Assembly (NCBI GenBank): GCA_022578965.1
Contig: MU400933.1
Coordinates: 1-20,695 of the forward strand
DNA: 20,695 nt
From: Xylaria sp. FL1777
Lineage: Eukaryota > Ascomycota > Sordariomycetes > Xylariales > Xylariaceae
Direction of reading: 5' to 3'
The position numbers and the translations under genes are program-made. How positions within the stretch are numbered: position 1 is the stretch's first letter; each line of letters opens with the position of its first letter. Shown piece after piece: positions 1-11,340 of this stretch. The notes under the pieces were generated by a model. That model ran no database searches, was not told the DNA's origin, and saw nothing but the letters and a program-made list of their open reading frames with translations.

Positions 1-237
1 TTAAAAAATTATATTTATAATTATTAATAAGCTTTATATAATTTATTAATAAAAAAATTTTTAAATTATATATTTTAATATATATTATATAAAAGCATTA
101 ATTTTATAAAATATATTATAGTTTAGCTATATTATTATATTAAGCTTAAATGCTTAAAAGTTTATATTATTTAAAGTTAAATTTTAATAATAAAATATTT
201 GTTTAAAAAAATTATAATTTATTTATATTTTAATTAA
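1..237 (+). repeat. Repeat family R, copy 1, first segment (interrupted by insertion)
   Basis: This segment is colinear, without a gap, with the reverse complement of 18184-18420 (position x pairs with 18421 minus x). By hand count 22 of 237 positions differ and all are transitions. In 20 of them this copy has A/T where the other copy has G/C. The repeat continues at 7378 after a 7.1-kb insertion and probably extends to the left of the window. No coding frame is visible. What R is (long terminal inverted repeat, solo LTR or another element fragment) cannot be settled here, because its outer end lies outside the window. Repeat status is very secure; identity is unknown. Confidence 0.93.
224..237 (+). 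repeat. 14-bp target-site duplication, left copy
   Basis: The sequence tatattttaattaa here is repeated exactly at 7364-7377. The uninterrupted R copy (reverse complement of 18184-18197) has one equivalent copy, tatattttagttaa. Homology to R stops after 237 (gagg here against ttag in R) and resumes at 7364, so the two 14-mers sit exactly at the breakpoints. Fourteen is the maximum length; a shorter true duplication with chance matching at an insertion end is possible. Both copies carry A where R copy 2 has G, so that mutation may predate the insertion. Confidence 0.87.
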
Positions 238-2261
238 GAGGAGCTTTTTTTATTTTTTGTTGCAATTGCTAATAAAGCACTTAAACATACGTAAAAAAAG
301 TATTTAACTTTAGAATTAAATTTTATAAGCTGTGTTGCTTTTAGGCATAATGCTATATTAATGTATATTTAGCAGCGCAGCAAGCTTTAATAAAAACCTT
401 TTTATTAAGCTAATAATTAGCTTAAATGTTATTTTAACTAAGCTATATTAATACTATATAAATAAACCTGCTAAATAATGCTAACTATTTAAAACTAAAC
501 TAAACGCAAATAAAAACAAATAAAAAGCTACTAAAGTAAATGCAAAAAGATTTCTTAAGCTTAATAAAGCATTAAAAACAATTATTGTTGCTAAAAAAGT
601 AATTTGTGCGCTATTTAAAGCTAGCATAAAACGCGTTTATATATTTTTTTAAACAAACTTAAACGTTTAACTTAAACGCATTAAAAAAGCCATTAAAAAT
701 ATCTTAAAAAGTGCTTTATAAGTATAAACGTATGTAAACATTATTAGCTAAAACTTAAACCTAAGAAAATTTGCTAATATTATAGTAGCTTTTTTATACT
801 GCGTAAATATAATAACTACTTATAATTAAACTATTATAGTTATATTAATAGCTTTAAGTGCTTATAATAAAACTAAGCATATTATAATATAAAAAATAAA
901 CAAAGCGCTATTTTTAAACGCTATTAAAGCAGCTTATAAGCTTATTAATAATAACTAAAAAGTTATTTTTAGCTTAAAAAAATAAAAAACTAGTATATAA
1001 ACAATATAAAATAAACTATAATAGCATTTAAAAATAAGTTAATAGTATACTAGTAGCTATTTTAATTTGTAGTAATAAGCATACTAGCTATTAAAGTTAT
1101 TAAACTAAAAAAAAAGCTTTTAAAAGTATAATTGCAATAAGTTAACAACATAAAAATTATAAAAGTTATACTGCTAAAAAAACTCTAATAACGCAAATAT
1201 AGCATAAAACTAATATATGTTAGTATAAAATTAGTTTAAAATGCAAACAAGCTATATAATAACAAAGTTTTTTAAAACTATAATTATTATGTAGCTTTGC
1301 TATACTTTAAAAATATAATAGCGTTAAAATGCTACTAATGCTATAAATAAAAGCATAAAGCAATTTACTGCAAAAAAAACAAATATTATAATTAATGCAC
1401 GTTTTTATAATATATTAATAATAAAAAAAACATGTGCTTAATATAAGCTACAAATAGCTTAGCTAAATATAAGTAATATAATAGCAAATATTTTGCATAA
1501 GCTATAATATGCTTATATGTTTAAAAAGCAAAAAATATAGCAAAAAATGCGTATATATATAAAGCAACTAATTATACTACAAATATAATAGCTAAATTAG
1601 CTCTTTAAAACAAACTTATTATAGTACTATTTAGCTTTTAAAAGCAGCTAGCTTTTAAAACAGCAAAAAACATAAAAATAACCTAGCTACAAAAAGTAAG
1701 CAAGCTTTTAAGCTTAAAAAACTAAAACAATAGCTAAAAAAAAAAACGGTTTTTAACTAAATACATTATAATTTTAAACTAATTTTAGTTTAACTTTTTT
1801 AAAAATATAAGCAATATTATAATAAGAAAGTTTATAACTATAAACTTAGCAATGCAAAAGAAAAAAAACTTAATTTTGCTTTTAAATTGCAATAAAAACG
1901 CATTAAAAAAAAGTAGTAATAAAAGTAAAACTTTTGCTAGTATACAATAAACAAATACTTTATACTTTAATAAAACGTTAAAAAAAGTTATGCAGTTATA
2001 AAAAAAATCCTTTTTAAAAAAAATAAATATAATGTTTTAATAATTTGCAAACTGCTAATAATTACTAATAACCTTTTATATGTTATATGCTTAACTAGCT
2101 TAAAATATAATATTGTATAATGTTAGAACTAAAGCAAGCCTTAAGCAATTATATTAATAGATTTAATAAAAAAAATAAAAAAAATAAAAGCTATAAAAAA
2201 CTAGTATATAGTTACTTTAAGCTTTAAAAACAAAAACCTTAATATTTATTATATTTATTTC

Positions 2262-2277
2262 TTTTTTTTTTTTTTTT
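2262..2277 (+). repeat. T16 homopolymer
   Basis: A run of 16 T within an otherwise A-rich strand. It could be simple slippage DNA or the complement of a poly(A) tail from a small nested insertion. I found no flanking duplication that would prove the second reading. Confidence 0.85.
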
Positions 2278-2865
2278 ATATAGCTTAAAAATAGCTTATA
2301 CTACTAATAAAACTAAAACAAAAGCGGCTTATTAACAAGATTTTATTACTTAAGGATTTTAACTTATATTATTAAAATTAAATGCATATATTAAAGCTAT
2401 ACACTAAAGCTAAAAAAGCTATACTACTAGTATAAAACTAAAACTTTAAGCTTATTATTTTAAAAAACATAAGCACTTTTTTTAACTAAAAAAAACCAAA
2501 CATTACTATAAATCTAGCTTAAATATTAATAAACTTAAAAGCTGCTTTTATATTAAGCTTAAACATAATAAAAAGCAATTATAAGCTACTTAAGTACTAA
2601 ATAAAAAGCTTTAATAAACTAAATAAACTATTAAAAAACTTAAGCTAAAACTAAAAGCTAGCTAATATAAAACAAGTAAAAATTAAAGCACGCTTTTTTT
2701 TAATAACTTTTTATTTAGCAAACGTTAAAAACTTTAAACATTTAAACCTAGCTATAAAAAAGCTATTTAATAGCTTAAATAAAATTGCAAATAAAATAGT
2801 ACTAAACTAAAAAAAAAGCAAGCTATAATATAACTAGTAAATAGCAAAAGTAAAGCAAGCAGTAC

Positions 2866-2879
2866 AAAAAAAAAAAAAA
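2866..2879 (+). repeat. A14 homopolymer
   Basis: A run of 14 A inside the 7.1-kb element, just after a GCAAGCAGTA stretch that resembles part of the 26-bp repeat found near 6886 and 7028. Probably slippage; no function is indicated. Confidence 0.8.
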
Positions 2880-3381
2880 GCTTATATTTATTAGCAAAAA
2901 GTTCAAACTAAAAAAGCTTACTAAAATAAACGTAAAGCAAACAAAGCATAAAAAAAAGCTTAAGCTAAAGCGTTTAAAAGCTATTTTTAATAATAATTAT
3001 ATAATTTTTTTAATATAAAAAAAAGCAAAGCTAAAAGCATAAAAGCAAAACAAGCTAAAATAATGTAAAAAACTTTAAAGTAAGCATGAACAAAAAACTT
3101 ATAAGCACTAAAAAAGCTAGTACTGCTAAACCTTTGTAATAATAACGGCTTAAACGTAACTATAGCAAGCACTTTTAAAAATAAAGCAAAAGTTTTTGCT
3201 AAAAAGTTCTTTTTAAAACTAAACGCTAACTTAAAAAACATAGCTATTTTGCTAGCTTTTTTAACTTTCTTTTTTTTTTACTATAGTATAAATTACTATA
3301 AAATATAAACGATTTTAAGCTATATAAAAGCTTAAAAAGCACTAAAATTAAATAAAATTCTAAACGCGTTTTTAAAAGCAT

Positions 3382-3396
3382 GCAGCTTATAGCTGC
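3382..3396. repeat. Small perfect hairpin, GCAGCT/AGCTGC
   Basis: Arms gcagct (3382-3387) and agctgc (3391-3396) with a 3-base tat loop. It has more G+C than its surroundings because the mutation spared GC dinucleotides. Probably fortuitous. Confidence 0.45.
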
Positions 3397-6300
3397 TTAA
3401 AAACAATAAAAATAAGCATAAGTTTTTTGCTAAACGTATAGCTAATATAACATTAGCTAACTTTTAAATTAATTACTACTTAAAATGCTTTTAAAACGCT
3501 TAAACAATAGTTATTCTAAAAAATAAACTAAATAAAAGCTTATTAAGCTTTTAACAGTTTATTGCTTTATTAAATATAGTAAAAAAGTTTATTAAAGCTA
3601 AAATAGCTTTAAAACTAACTTATATTATTATAATATATAAACTGCTTTTTTTTAAACAAATAAAAAATAAGTTATAATAGTTTATAAAAATAGCGCTATA
3701 TTTAATTATTTTTGTAGTACGCTATATGTAAGCTATAAATAAAGCAATTTTAATGCTTTTTTTAAACATAATAAAAGCGTTTAACTTAATAATGCATAAA
3801 AAGCTTTATTAAATACTTAAAAAAATAAGCTTTTTAAAATAAACAGTATAATAAATATAAAGCTTTTTAATAAACTATATAATAACTTTACTTTTTAACG
3901 AATAAAAGTTAAACTTAATATATATTAAAGCAAGTATTTTATAAGGATTTTTGCTATTGCTAATTTTTTTTTGCTTATATATTGCTTTGCTATATAATAA
4001 ACTACAGTTTATATAAAAGCTTTAAAGCGCTGTTTTTGCAAATAATACAAACTTACTAAGTGCTAAAAAAAACATAAAAATAGCTTATAAAACGCTTAAA
4101 TAAGCTTATAAAGTTTATTTAAAATAAAGCTAAAAATATAAATTTAAATTTAACTTAAGCAAATATTACTTTGTTTATTTTATAAAGCTAAGCTAAAAAG
4201 CTTTTAAGCATATAATAAAAGCAAGCTAAAAAAAAATATGCCTTAAAATAGCAGTAAAAATGCTTAGCATATAAATAAACTACTGTTTAAACTAAAAAAA
4301 GCAATATAAAATGTTTTGCAAAAAGCTAAAAAAATAAACGTTAATAATAAGCTGCTTAGCTTAATCTGCATAAAAACTAAGCATAATTTAAGTAAAACTT
4401 TTATATATAGCAGTAGTACAAGCAGCAATTAGATATAAATTAATAGCGTAGTACAAATTAACAAAATAAAACTAATAGCTAAAATAAAAGCTACTAAAAG
4501 TACTTAAGCAAGTTTAAAACAAATATTTATATGTTATTACTAAAGCTTATAAAAGTGTTTGCATAACTAACCTTAAAACAAAGTTGCTAATTTTTTTTTA
4601 AACTTATAGCTAAACTATAAAACTATTAAATATATAAAGAAAATTAAAAACATAAGCATAGCAAATTATATTTAAAAGCAGTTTAAAAAGCTAGCTTTAG
4701 TAGCATATAACTTAACTAGTAATAAAAAAATCTAAAGCTATAAAATATAGCTAAACAATAGCAAAAAGAAAATATTTTAAGCTAGTAAAGCATAAAGCAA
4801 ACTTTTAGAAATTTTAAACTATAAAATACACCAAAAAGGCAATAAAAGCAACAAAAAAAACAAGCTGCTAATAAACCTAAAATTAATATATGCGTAATAT
4901 ATTTAGTAGTAAACTAAAAAACAAAAAAAAACAAAGTTTAAATAAACTGCTATTAACTAGCTTTTATATAATAAGCAGCTTAATATATATAAAAGCTTAT
5001 ATAAAATTAAAAGCTTTATATTAGTTTAGCTACATATAAAAAAAATTAGCTTAAAAAAATACTTTATGTTTTAAAAAATACTTAGCTATAAATTACTAAC
5101 GTGCTAATATAGTTAAGCTAAAAAGTTACTGCTATACTTTTTAAACTAATGCTTTAAATATAATAATACTTATAATATATTAAAAAAGCAAACAAATTTT
5201 TAACTAAGCTACTAGTTATTATATAACTTAAAAAAAGCACATAAAATAGCTAAATAAGTTTTAAATATAAAAAAGCTTAGTTATTATAACATAACTAAAA
5301 AATTAATTAAGTTATAAGTAGCTATAAAAACATAAAAATAAAAGCTTTTAAATATAAAGCAAAAATAGCTAAGCATTAATACTAGCTTTTTTTTAAGCTA
5401 AAAAAAGTTTACTATAATTATAAAGCAAAAGCTAAAGCAGCTATTATAAAGCTGTTTACTACTTATAGTTTTAAAAAAGCTGCTTATTATAAGCTTACGT
5501 TTATAAACTTTAAAGTAAAGCATAATATAATAAAGTACTAAAAATAGCAATATAAAATTATAAATATAAAACTATAAAAGTTAAAAAATATATATTATAA
5601 AAAAGCAAAGCAATTAAGCAATTTTATTAAGTATTAAACATTAAAATTTTACTAAAACTTTTAGCTACTAAATATATAATAATGCTAACTTTTAAAAGTT
5701 ATATAAATATTTTTTAACTAGCTTATTTATATAAAACTTTTAGCTTTTTTACTTGCTGCAGCTTTTTTTGCTTCTTTAATTATAACTTAAAGTTGTATAC
5801 TAGCTATAAATATAGCTTAAATATTTTTATTAGTACAAAAATAATACGTAGCTATGCAAGCTTTAATAAACAATTAAAGTTTTTTATTAATTTTTTTAAG
5901 CTAAAAAATTATTAGCAGTACTTAAAATTAAAAGAACTTTAATAGTTAAAATAAGCATAAAATAAAGCTTAAAAACATATAAATATTAATATAGTTAAAA
6001 GTACTTATAGAACTATAACTGCTACTTTTAGCGCTTATTTTGCTTTTTTTGCATTGTAAGCATTTAGTAAACTTACTAATAATATTGCAAACGTAAAAAT
6101 TATTAATATTTTTATATAATTAGCGTAAAAAAAATAGCAATAAAAAGTATATAATATATTATTATAATATAAGCAATATAGTAGTAGTATAGCTTAAGCA
6201 TTTTAGCATACTTAATAAATATAAATTTTAAAGCTATTAGTAATATTTTAGCGCAAAGCATTAAAGCACTTATTTTTATTTCGAGAATTAGCGTTATAGC

Positions 6301-6643
6301 AAAAAAACATAATAATAAGCAGTTATAAAAGCTTAAACTACATAATAGCAAACTATTAGCTACTTTATTTAGTACTATAAATTAAATAACTAGTAAAAAC
6401 TGCAGCAAAATAACTTATAACTTTAAATATATAAGCTTAATATTAGTTAGTATATATACTTAAGCTAAGCTAGTTATAAATATATATTGCAAAAAGTATA
6501 ATAGTTATAGCAAAGTAGATTTTTGTATAACTATAACGCATTAATAACTAATTATATTACAAATTAAGCACTTTAATATATTAAAGCAAACATAAGCTAA
6601 ACACGTAGTAATAATAGTAATAAAAATAGTAAAGTTAGTAGTT

Positions 6644-6657
6644 AAAAAAAAAAAAAA
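6644..6657 (+). repeat. A14 homopolymer
   Basis: A run of 14 A in the right part of the 7.1-kb element. A further A13 lies at 7071-7083. They show the strong A bias of this strand and could be remnants of internal tails, but no structure supports that. Confidence 0.75.
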
Positions 6658-6885
6658 TTAGCATAAGTAGCTAAATAAGATAATTTATTACTTATTGCTA
6701 CTTTATACTGCTTAATGTATAAGCTATTTATAAGCTATGTTTACTTAGTAAGCTTACTGCAGAAAACATAAAAGCAGCTTAAAAAATAAATATGCAAAAA
6801 GCAAACTAAAAAATAATAAGTAATTAACTTTGCTTATAACTTAGTTATAACTTAATTATAAAAAAACTAGTGCAGCAAAAAGCTA

Positions 6886-6911
6886 GCAGTAATACTAAAG
6901 CAAGCAAACTA
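6886..6911 (+). repeat. 26-bp direct repeat, copy 1
   Basis: The 26-mer starting gcagtaatactaaagcaagc is repeated exactly at 7028-7053, 142 bp downstream. The four bases agct/agca before it also nearly match; homology stops after it. It lies in the last 500 bp of the inserted element, where a tandem or untranslated-region repeat would be plausible. In DNA this mutated an exact 26-bp match is unlikely to be chance, but its role is unknown. Confidence 0.8.
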
Positions 6912-7027
6912 TAATATACTAGCAATATAATAAAAAAAGGTTTAAAAAAAAACTAAAAAAAAAAAGCAGCATATTTAGCTAAGTAAATACTAAAACTAAA
7001 AAAACTGCTATAAGCAATATAAAGCAA

Positions 7028-7053
7028 GCAGTAATACTAAAGCAAGCAAACTA
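7028..7053 (+). repeat. 26-bp direct repeat, copy 2
   Basis: Exact copy of 6886-6911. The sequence between the copies is A-rich and not repeated, so this is either a spaced duplication or what is left of a 142-bp tandem unit whose remainder has diverged. Confidence 0.8.
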
Positions 7054-7320
7054 CAAAGCAAAAAAAATACAAAAAAAAAAAAACTATAAAATAACTATAT
7101 AAAGGTATATATACTTAATTAATAGCATAATATAAGTAAGCAAATAACCTAAAAGCAAAAAAATAAAAAGCAAAACACTTAATAAAATCGTAGCAAAACT
7201 AGTATAACTTAAGAGTAAATATAAAATGTTTTTATTTAGCTACTAAAAAAAAAGTAAGCTGCTTATAGCTTGCTTTTAACTTATAAGCACAGTTTTTATC
7301 TATACATATAAAAAATAAAA

Positions 7321-7350
7321 ACCGGTATAACTAATAGGCCGTTAACTCAA
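7321..7350. other. Lightly mutated right end of the inserted element
   Basis: This 30-bp stretch holds CCGG, AGGCC and CTCAAG, contexts (CC, GG, TC) nearly absent elsewhere. It lies immediately inside the right breakpoint of the insertion. A terminal part that was low-copy, such as the 5' end of a LINE family whose copies are mostly 5'-truncated, would escape repeat-directed mutation. That would place the element on the minus strand, but the argument is indirect. Confidence 0.5.
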
Positions 7351-7363
7351 GTAATACAATATA

Positions 7364-7377
7364 TATATTTTAATTAA
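7364..7377 (+). repeat. 14-bp target-site duplication, right copy
   Basis: Identical to 224-237. From here the sequence again follows R copy 2 base for base (7378 pairs with 18183). The base before it (7363, a) does not match R, which marks the right end of the insertion. Confidence 0.87.
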
Positions 7378-7986
7378 TTAGTTTAATATATTTTTTATTA
7401 TTTATTTTATAAAAAAAAGTATTATTATAAAAAATTACTAGTAATTAAGTTTTTTAATTAATAAAACATAATATAATATAATATATTTAATTTTTAAAAC
7501 TATTATTTTTATAAATAATAAAAAAAAGCTTATTATTATATGTTATTTTTTAATAATATAGCTTTAAAAATTAAAATTTATTTTAATTAAAATAAAACGT
7601 TTTATTTAAAAATATAATATAAATATATGTTTTAATAATTAATAATAATTATATAATAAGTTTATAAAACTAAACTTTTTTTATTAAATTATGTTTATTA
7701 TTATAGCTTTTAAAATAAAAATAAATATTTATAATATAATATATATTATTTAATTTAGCTTTATTATTTTTAAAAACTTTTTAAACTTATTATAAAAGTT
7801 TAATTAAGTTATTTAAAATAATATAACATAAAAAATAGCATTTCTTTTTGCTTTTTATTAATATTTTAATTTATTAAAAGCATAAAAAGTTAAGCTTTTT
7901 AAACTAAAGCATAAAAAAAAACTATTAAAAAATAATTAAAATAATTTATATTTTATAATAAATATAAGCAATAATATATTAAAAAG
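7378..7986 (+). repeat. Repeat family R, copy 1, second segment
   Basis: Gap-free alignment to the reverse complement of 17575-18183 (position x pairs with 25561 minus x). By hand count there are about 57 differences in 609 bp: 56 transitions and one T/A transversion near 7408. About 49 transitions have A/T here and G/C in copy 2; about 7 go the other way. Many are paired GC-to-AT changes, meaning both strands were hit at the same dinucleotide. Similarity ends sharply after ttaaaaag at 7986. No gene is visible. Confidence 0.95.
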
Positions 7987-8811
7987 TGTTAAATAAGCTT
8001 TATATAATTATATGTTTAATATATATATGCTAAAACAAAATATAATAATCTTTGTATTATAAGCTGTTTATGTTTTATATGTTTAAAAGAAAAGAAAGTT
8101 TATATAAAGCAAAAGTTTTCTTTTTTATATAAGAACTTTACTAGCGTACAAGCTAAGCTAACATTAAAATTACTTTAGTTTATATAATAGCTTTTATATA
8201 AAGTAGTTTTTATATAAAACTTATTATATGTACTATATATAAAAGTTATAACTAATAACTAGTTATTTTAATATTAGCTATTTTTTTTTTAGTTATAATT
8301 TTTTTTGTATAATGCTATTTAAAAGAAATAAAAAGAATGGTTTTATAAAAAGTTAAACACTTAATACTTTAGTTTTTATAAAAAAAAGGTTTGCTTATAT
8401 ATTTGCTTTTTTTAAACTTTGTAGTTATATAAAGCTTAAGTTTAAAAATAGTTGCTTTTTAAATAAAGCACTTAAACTTTTATGCAGTTTAATTATTGCT
8501 AGCATAATTAAGGTCTTTTGTTTTTATTGTTATATAGCTAACTAATATTAATTAATAATATAAAATAAAGTATTAGCAGTAAGCAATTTATACTAAGGTT
8601 AATTAAAGGTTTTTTTTTTATATAGCAATAAGTTTAATAATATACTAAAGTATAAAAGCTAGGCTTTATTTATAAAAAAAGCTTAAATTTTGTAGTGCTT
8701 TTTGTTGCTTTTACATTTTTAAATTTCTTACTTTATATAGCTGCTTATTTTGCTTTTAGCTGTTTTATACATATATATACATACTTATAACAGCTTTATA
8801 CTTAGTTATTT

Positions 8812-8853
8812 TTATATATATACTTATATATATATATATATATACTTATATAA
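8812..8853. repeat. (TA)n microsatellite
   Basis: Nearly pure TA dinucleotides, broken by two CT steps (tacttata). This is simple-sequence DNA, possibly extended by slippage and enriched by C-to-T change of CA repeats. Confidence 0.85.
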
Positions 8854-11312
8854 TAGTTGCTTTATTATAATATAACATTAATAGTTGTTAGCTTTGCGTT
8901 ATAAGCTAAAACAGTAATTATAACGTTATATAACTATTAACTAGTAATTTTAGTAATTAACTGTTTTTTTAGTTATTATATATAAATATATATATTTGTT
9001 TTTTTTTATATAGCTAATTGTTTAAATAATTTACTAATAATTGTTTATTATACAAAAAGTAATAAGTTCTAAGTTATATTAATACTTTTAGTTAATATTA
9101 AGGTTTAAATTTTATATAATGCTTTAATTACTCTTATTATAACTTAGATAATTTGTTATAAAAGCTACTTTTATATAGTATTTATTTAGTTATGTAGCAC
9201 TATAGTTGCTTTATGCAGCTAAAATGCTTATATAAACTACAAAAGCTTTTTATTTTAAAGTTGCTAATAAGTAATAAAATTTTAAAGTAATGCATATATT
9301 ATGTACGTTTAGCGATTATATAATGCTTATTATAATTATTATACTTAAATAAATAAAAAAAAGTTAAGTATTATATAGTAGTTTAATAAAAAAAGTAAAA
9401 AAAAATGTTAAGCATTTATATATAGCTTAAAAAATAATTGTACAAAAAAAAATATAAGATTTATAATGTTTTATAGTTTTTAGTATTTTTTTTAAAGTTA
9501 AATATATTTGCTTATTGCTTTTTTACTTATTATATAATTATTATAACAATTTTTATATAAAAGTATTCTTTTAACTTTCTTTTTTTTTAATTTATTTATA
9601 TAAAAGTTGTTTTTACTTTTTTTTTACGAATGCTTTTATTTATATAGTTAGCTAGTTTGTAAATACTAGGGTTTTTAGCGCTTAGTTTAGTGTTTTCTTT
9701 ATAAATACGTTAACTAAATTGTTTTTGCTATTAATTTATTATACTTTAAAAATCTTTCTCTTTTTGTACAACTTTTTAAATAATATAATATTAATTATAA
9801 AGCGTTTTCTTTAGGTAGTTTTTAGCTTTACTAAATAATCGTATAATAATTTTAAGTTTAAACATAGTATAGCAAAAATTAAAAATATTTTTAGTATAAC
9901 TATAATTTTTTAAAGCGTTATATAAAACGCTATAGCACTATTAAAGCTATTTATTATGCTATATAATTTATTAGCTAGCATACTTTATGTTATTTGTTTA
10001 TACTTATTAAAGCTTTAATATATAATGTTTTTTTGGATTTTAAAAGCTAAGTTTTTTTTTATATAGTGCTTTATTATAAATATAATAATAAATTTAAATT
10101 ATAAAGTTATATTAATATTATTTATAAATAAACTATTTGTAAAAATAAACAGTTTTATATAGTTTAAATCTAAAAATATAAACGTTAATTTATAATTATA
10201 GTTATTTATTTATTATTTAACTTTACGGTTTAAATTTTTAATATTTATTAATGCTAAATTAGTTATTTAAGCAATAGCTATAAAGTTATATATACTTTTT
10301 AGTTAATAAATATTACTTATATAAATATTATATATATATTAAAAAATATATTACTATATAGCATTTTTTATATAAAAGTTAATTAAAGTTAGTTAATTTG
10401 TTTAGCTTTTTTATATAAACGTTATATTTTTTTTATATAAAAGTATAACTTAATTACTGTTAAATTTAATAAAGTAATTTTATTATAAAGTTTTTTTTAG
10501 TTTTATATAAAACTTTGCTTTATATAACTTATGTTTTTTTTTTGCTAAAAATTTAGGTATAATAAAGCTAAATATATTGTTTGTTTATAAACTTATAATA
10601 TTAAATTTATATAAAAGTTTTAATATAAACAATAAATATAAGTTATATATAAAAACTATTATACTAAGTTTTTTATAATAATATTAATAGTAAATTTTAA
10701 ACTAATATAGCTTTAATTTAGCTAAGCTATATAATAGTTATATAATTTATATAATAGTTTCTTTAAAATACTTTAAAATAAGTTTAAAAAGTAGTTATAT
10801 AAAGATTTTTTATGCAAGCTTATTTTTTAATTATATATATTCTTATATAATATTTTAAAGCTTGCTTAAAACATTAAAGTTTTAAATTAATAAAAAGCTT
10901 AAACTTAATAATAACTGTTAGCTTATTTGCTAAATTATTAGCAATTAAATTAGTATAGTTTTTTTTTTATATTATTATAGCTTTATATAATTTATTTAAA
11001 CATTTTGTATAGCTTAATCGTTTTTTTTTTAATTTTTTATATAAAGCAAAACTTAAAAATCTAAGTATTACTATATTTATTTAAGTTATATTTTATAAAC
11101 TAGAAAACACTTTATATAATAAAGTTATTAATTTTTATAGCGTTTAATTTTTTAAATAAAGCGCTAAAAGTGCTAATAATGCTATTTTTGCGCAATTTTA
11201 TAGCTAAAATATAGTTTTATTTTTTTTTTAAAGTTAAAAACAAATTACTAATGTTTTATATAAATGCTATAAAAAAGTTCTTAGCTTTTTTAAGTTTTTT
11301 GCGTTTTTTTTA

Positions 11313-11340
11313 TATAGCTAGTTTTATAGCTAGTTTTATA
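11313..11340 (+). repeat. 12-bp tandem repeat, 2.3 copies
   Basis: The unit tatagctagttt occurs at 11313-11324 and 11325-11336 and continues with tata. A short tandem duplication inside the T-rich block; no function is inferred. Confidence 0.8.

Larger units (their letters stand above)
238..7363. mobile_element. Heavily mutated 7.1-kb transposon relic, probably a Tad1/LINE-type retrotransposon
   Basis: Seen: this 7126-bp block is absent from R copy 2 and is bounded by an exact 14-bp duplication of R sequence, so it is an insertion. The plus strand is purine-rich (for example 3001-3060 has 36 A and 13 T), unlike R on either side. All frames are closed by TAA/TAG. Known: Tad1-clade LINEs of fungi are about 7 kb and make target duplications of this size, while LTR elements usually make 4-6 bp and most DNA transposons 2-11 bp. 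Inferred: a full-length or near full-length LINE. Orientation is unresolved. The left end (gaggagc followed by T-rich DNA) could be a 5' end or the complement of an A-rich 3' end; the right end has no long A tail but ends in tatata. Reverse transcriptase or endonuclease motifs cannot be read because G before purine is almost absent. Confidence 0.75.

Noticed and set aside
2895..2915. gttcaaact, resembling a tRNA T-loop / B-box core
   Set aside because: The flanks do not pair as a T-stem, no A-box or acceptor stem is found upstream, and the surroundings are homogeneous A-rich DNA.
2987..3241. 84-codon open frame on the minus strand
   Set aside because: It is the complement of the A-rich element strand, rich in Phe, Leu, Lys and Ala, with no Asp, Glu, Gly or Trp. 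No domain, no ribosome-site or promoter context and no conserved motif. It is a chance frame in DNA lacking G-purine steps.
6112..6351. 79-codon open frame on the minus strand, hydrophobic
   Set aside because: Leu/Ile/Tyr-rich translation of TA-rich DNA with no Asp or Gly and a single Glu. It resembles a membrane peptide only because TTA, ATA and TAT codons dominate. It lies wholly within the inserted element.
6886..7053. CRISPR-like spacing of the 26-bp repeats
   Set aside because: Only two copies exist, with a 116-bp spacer and no further units or associated genes.
8761..8860. TATA boxes and promoter-like motifs, many throughout the window
   Set aside because: TATATAA-type words occur all over this DNA by composition alone and none stands in front of a gene.
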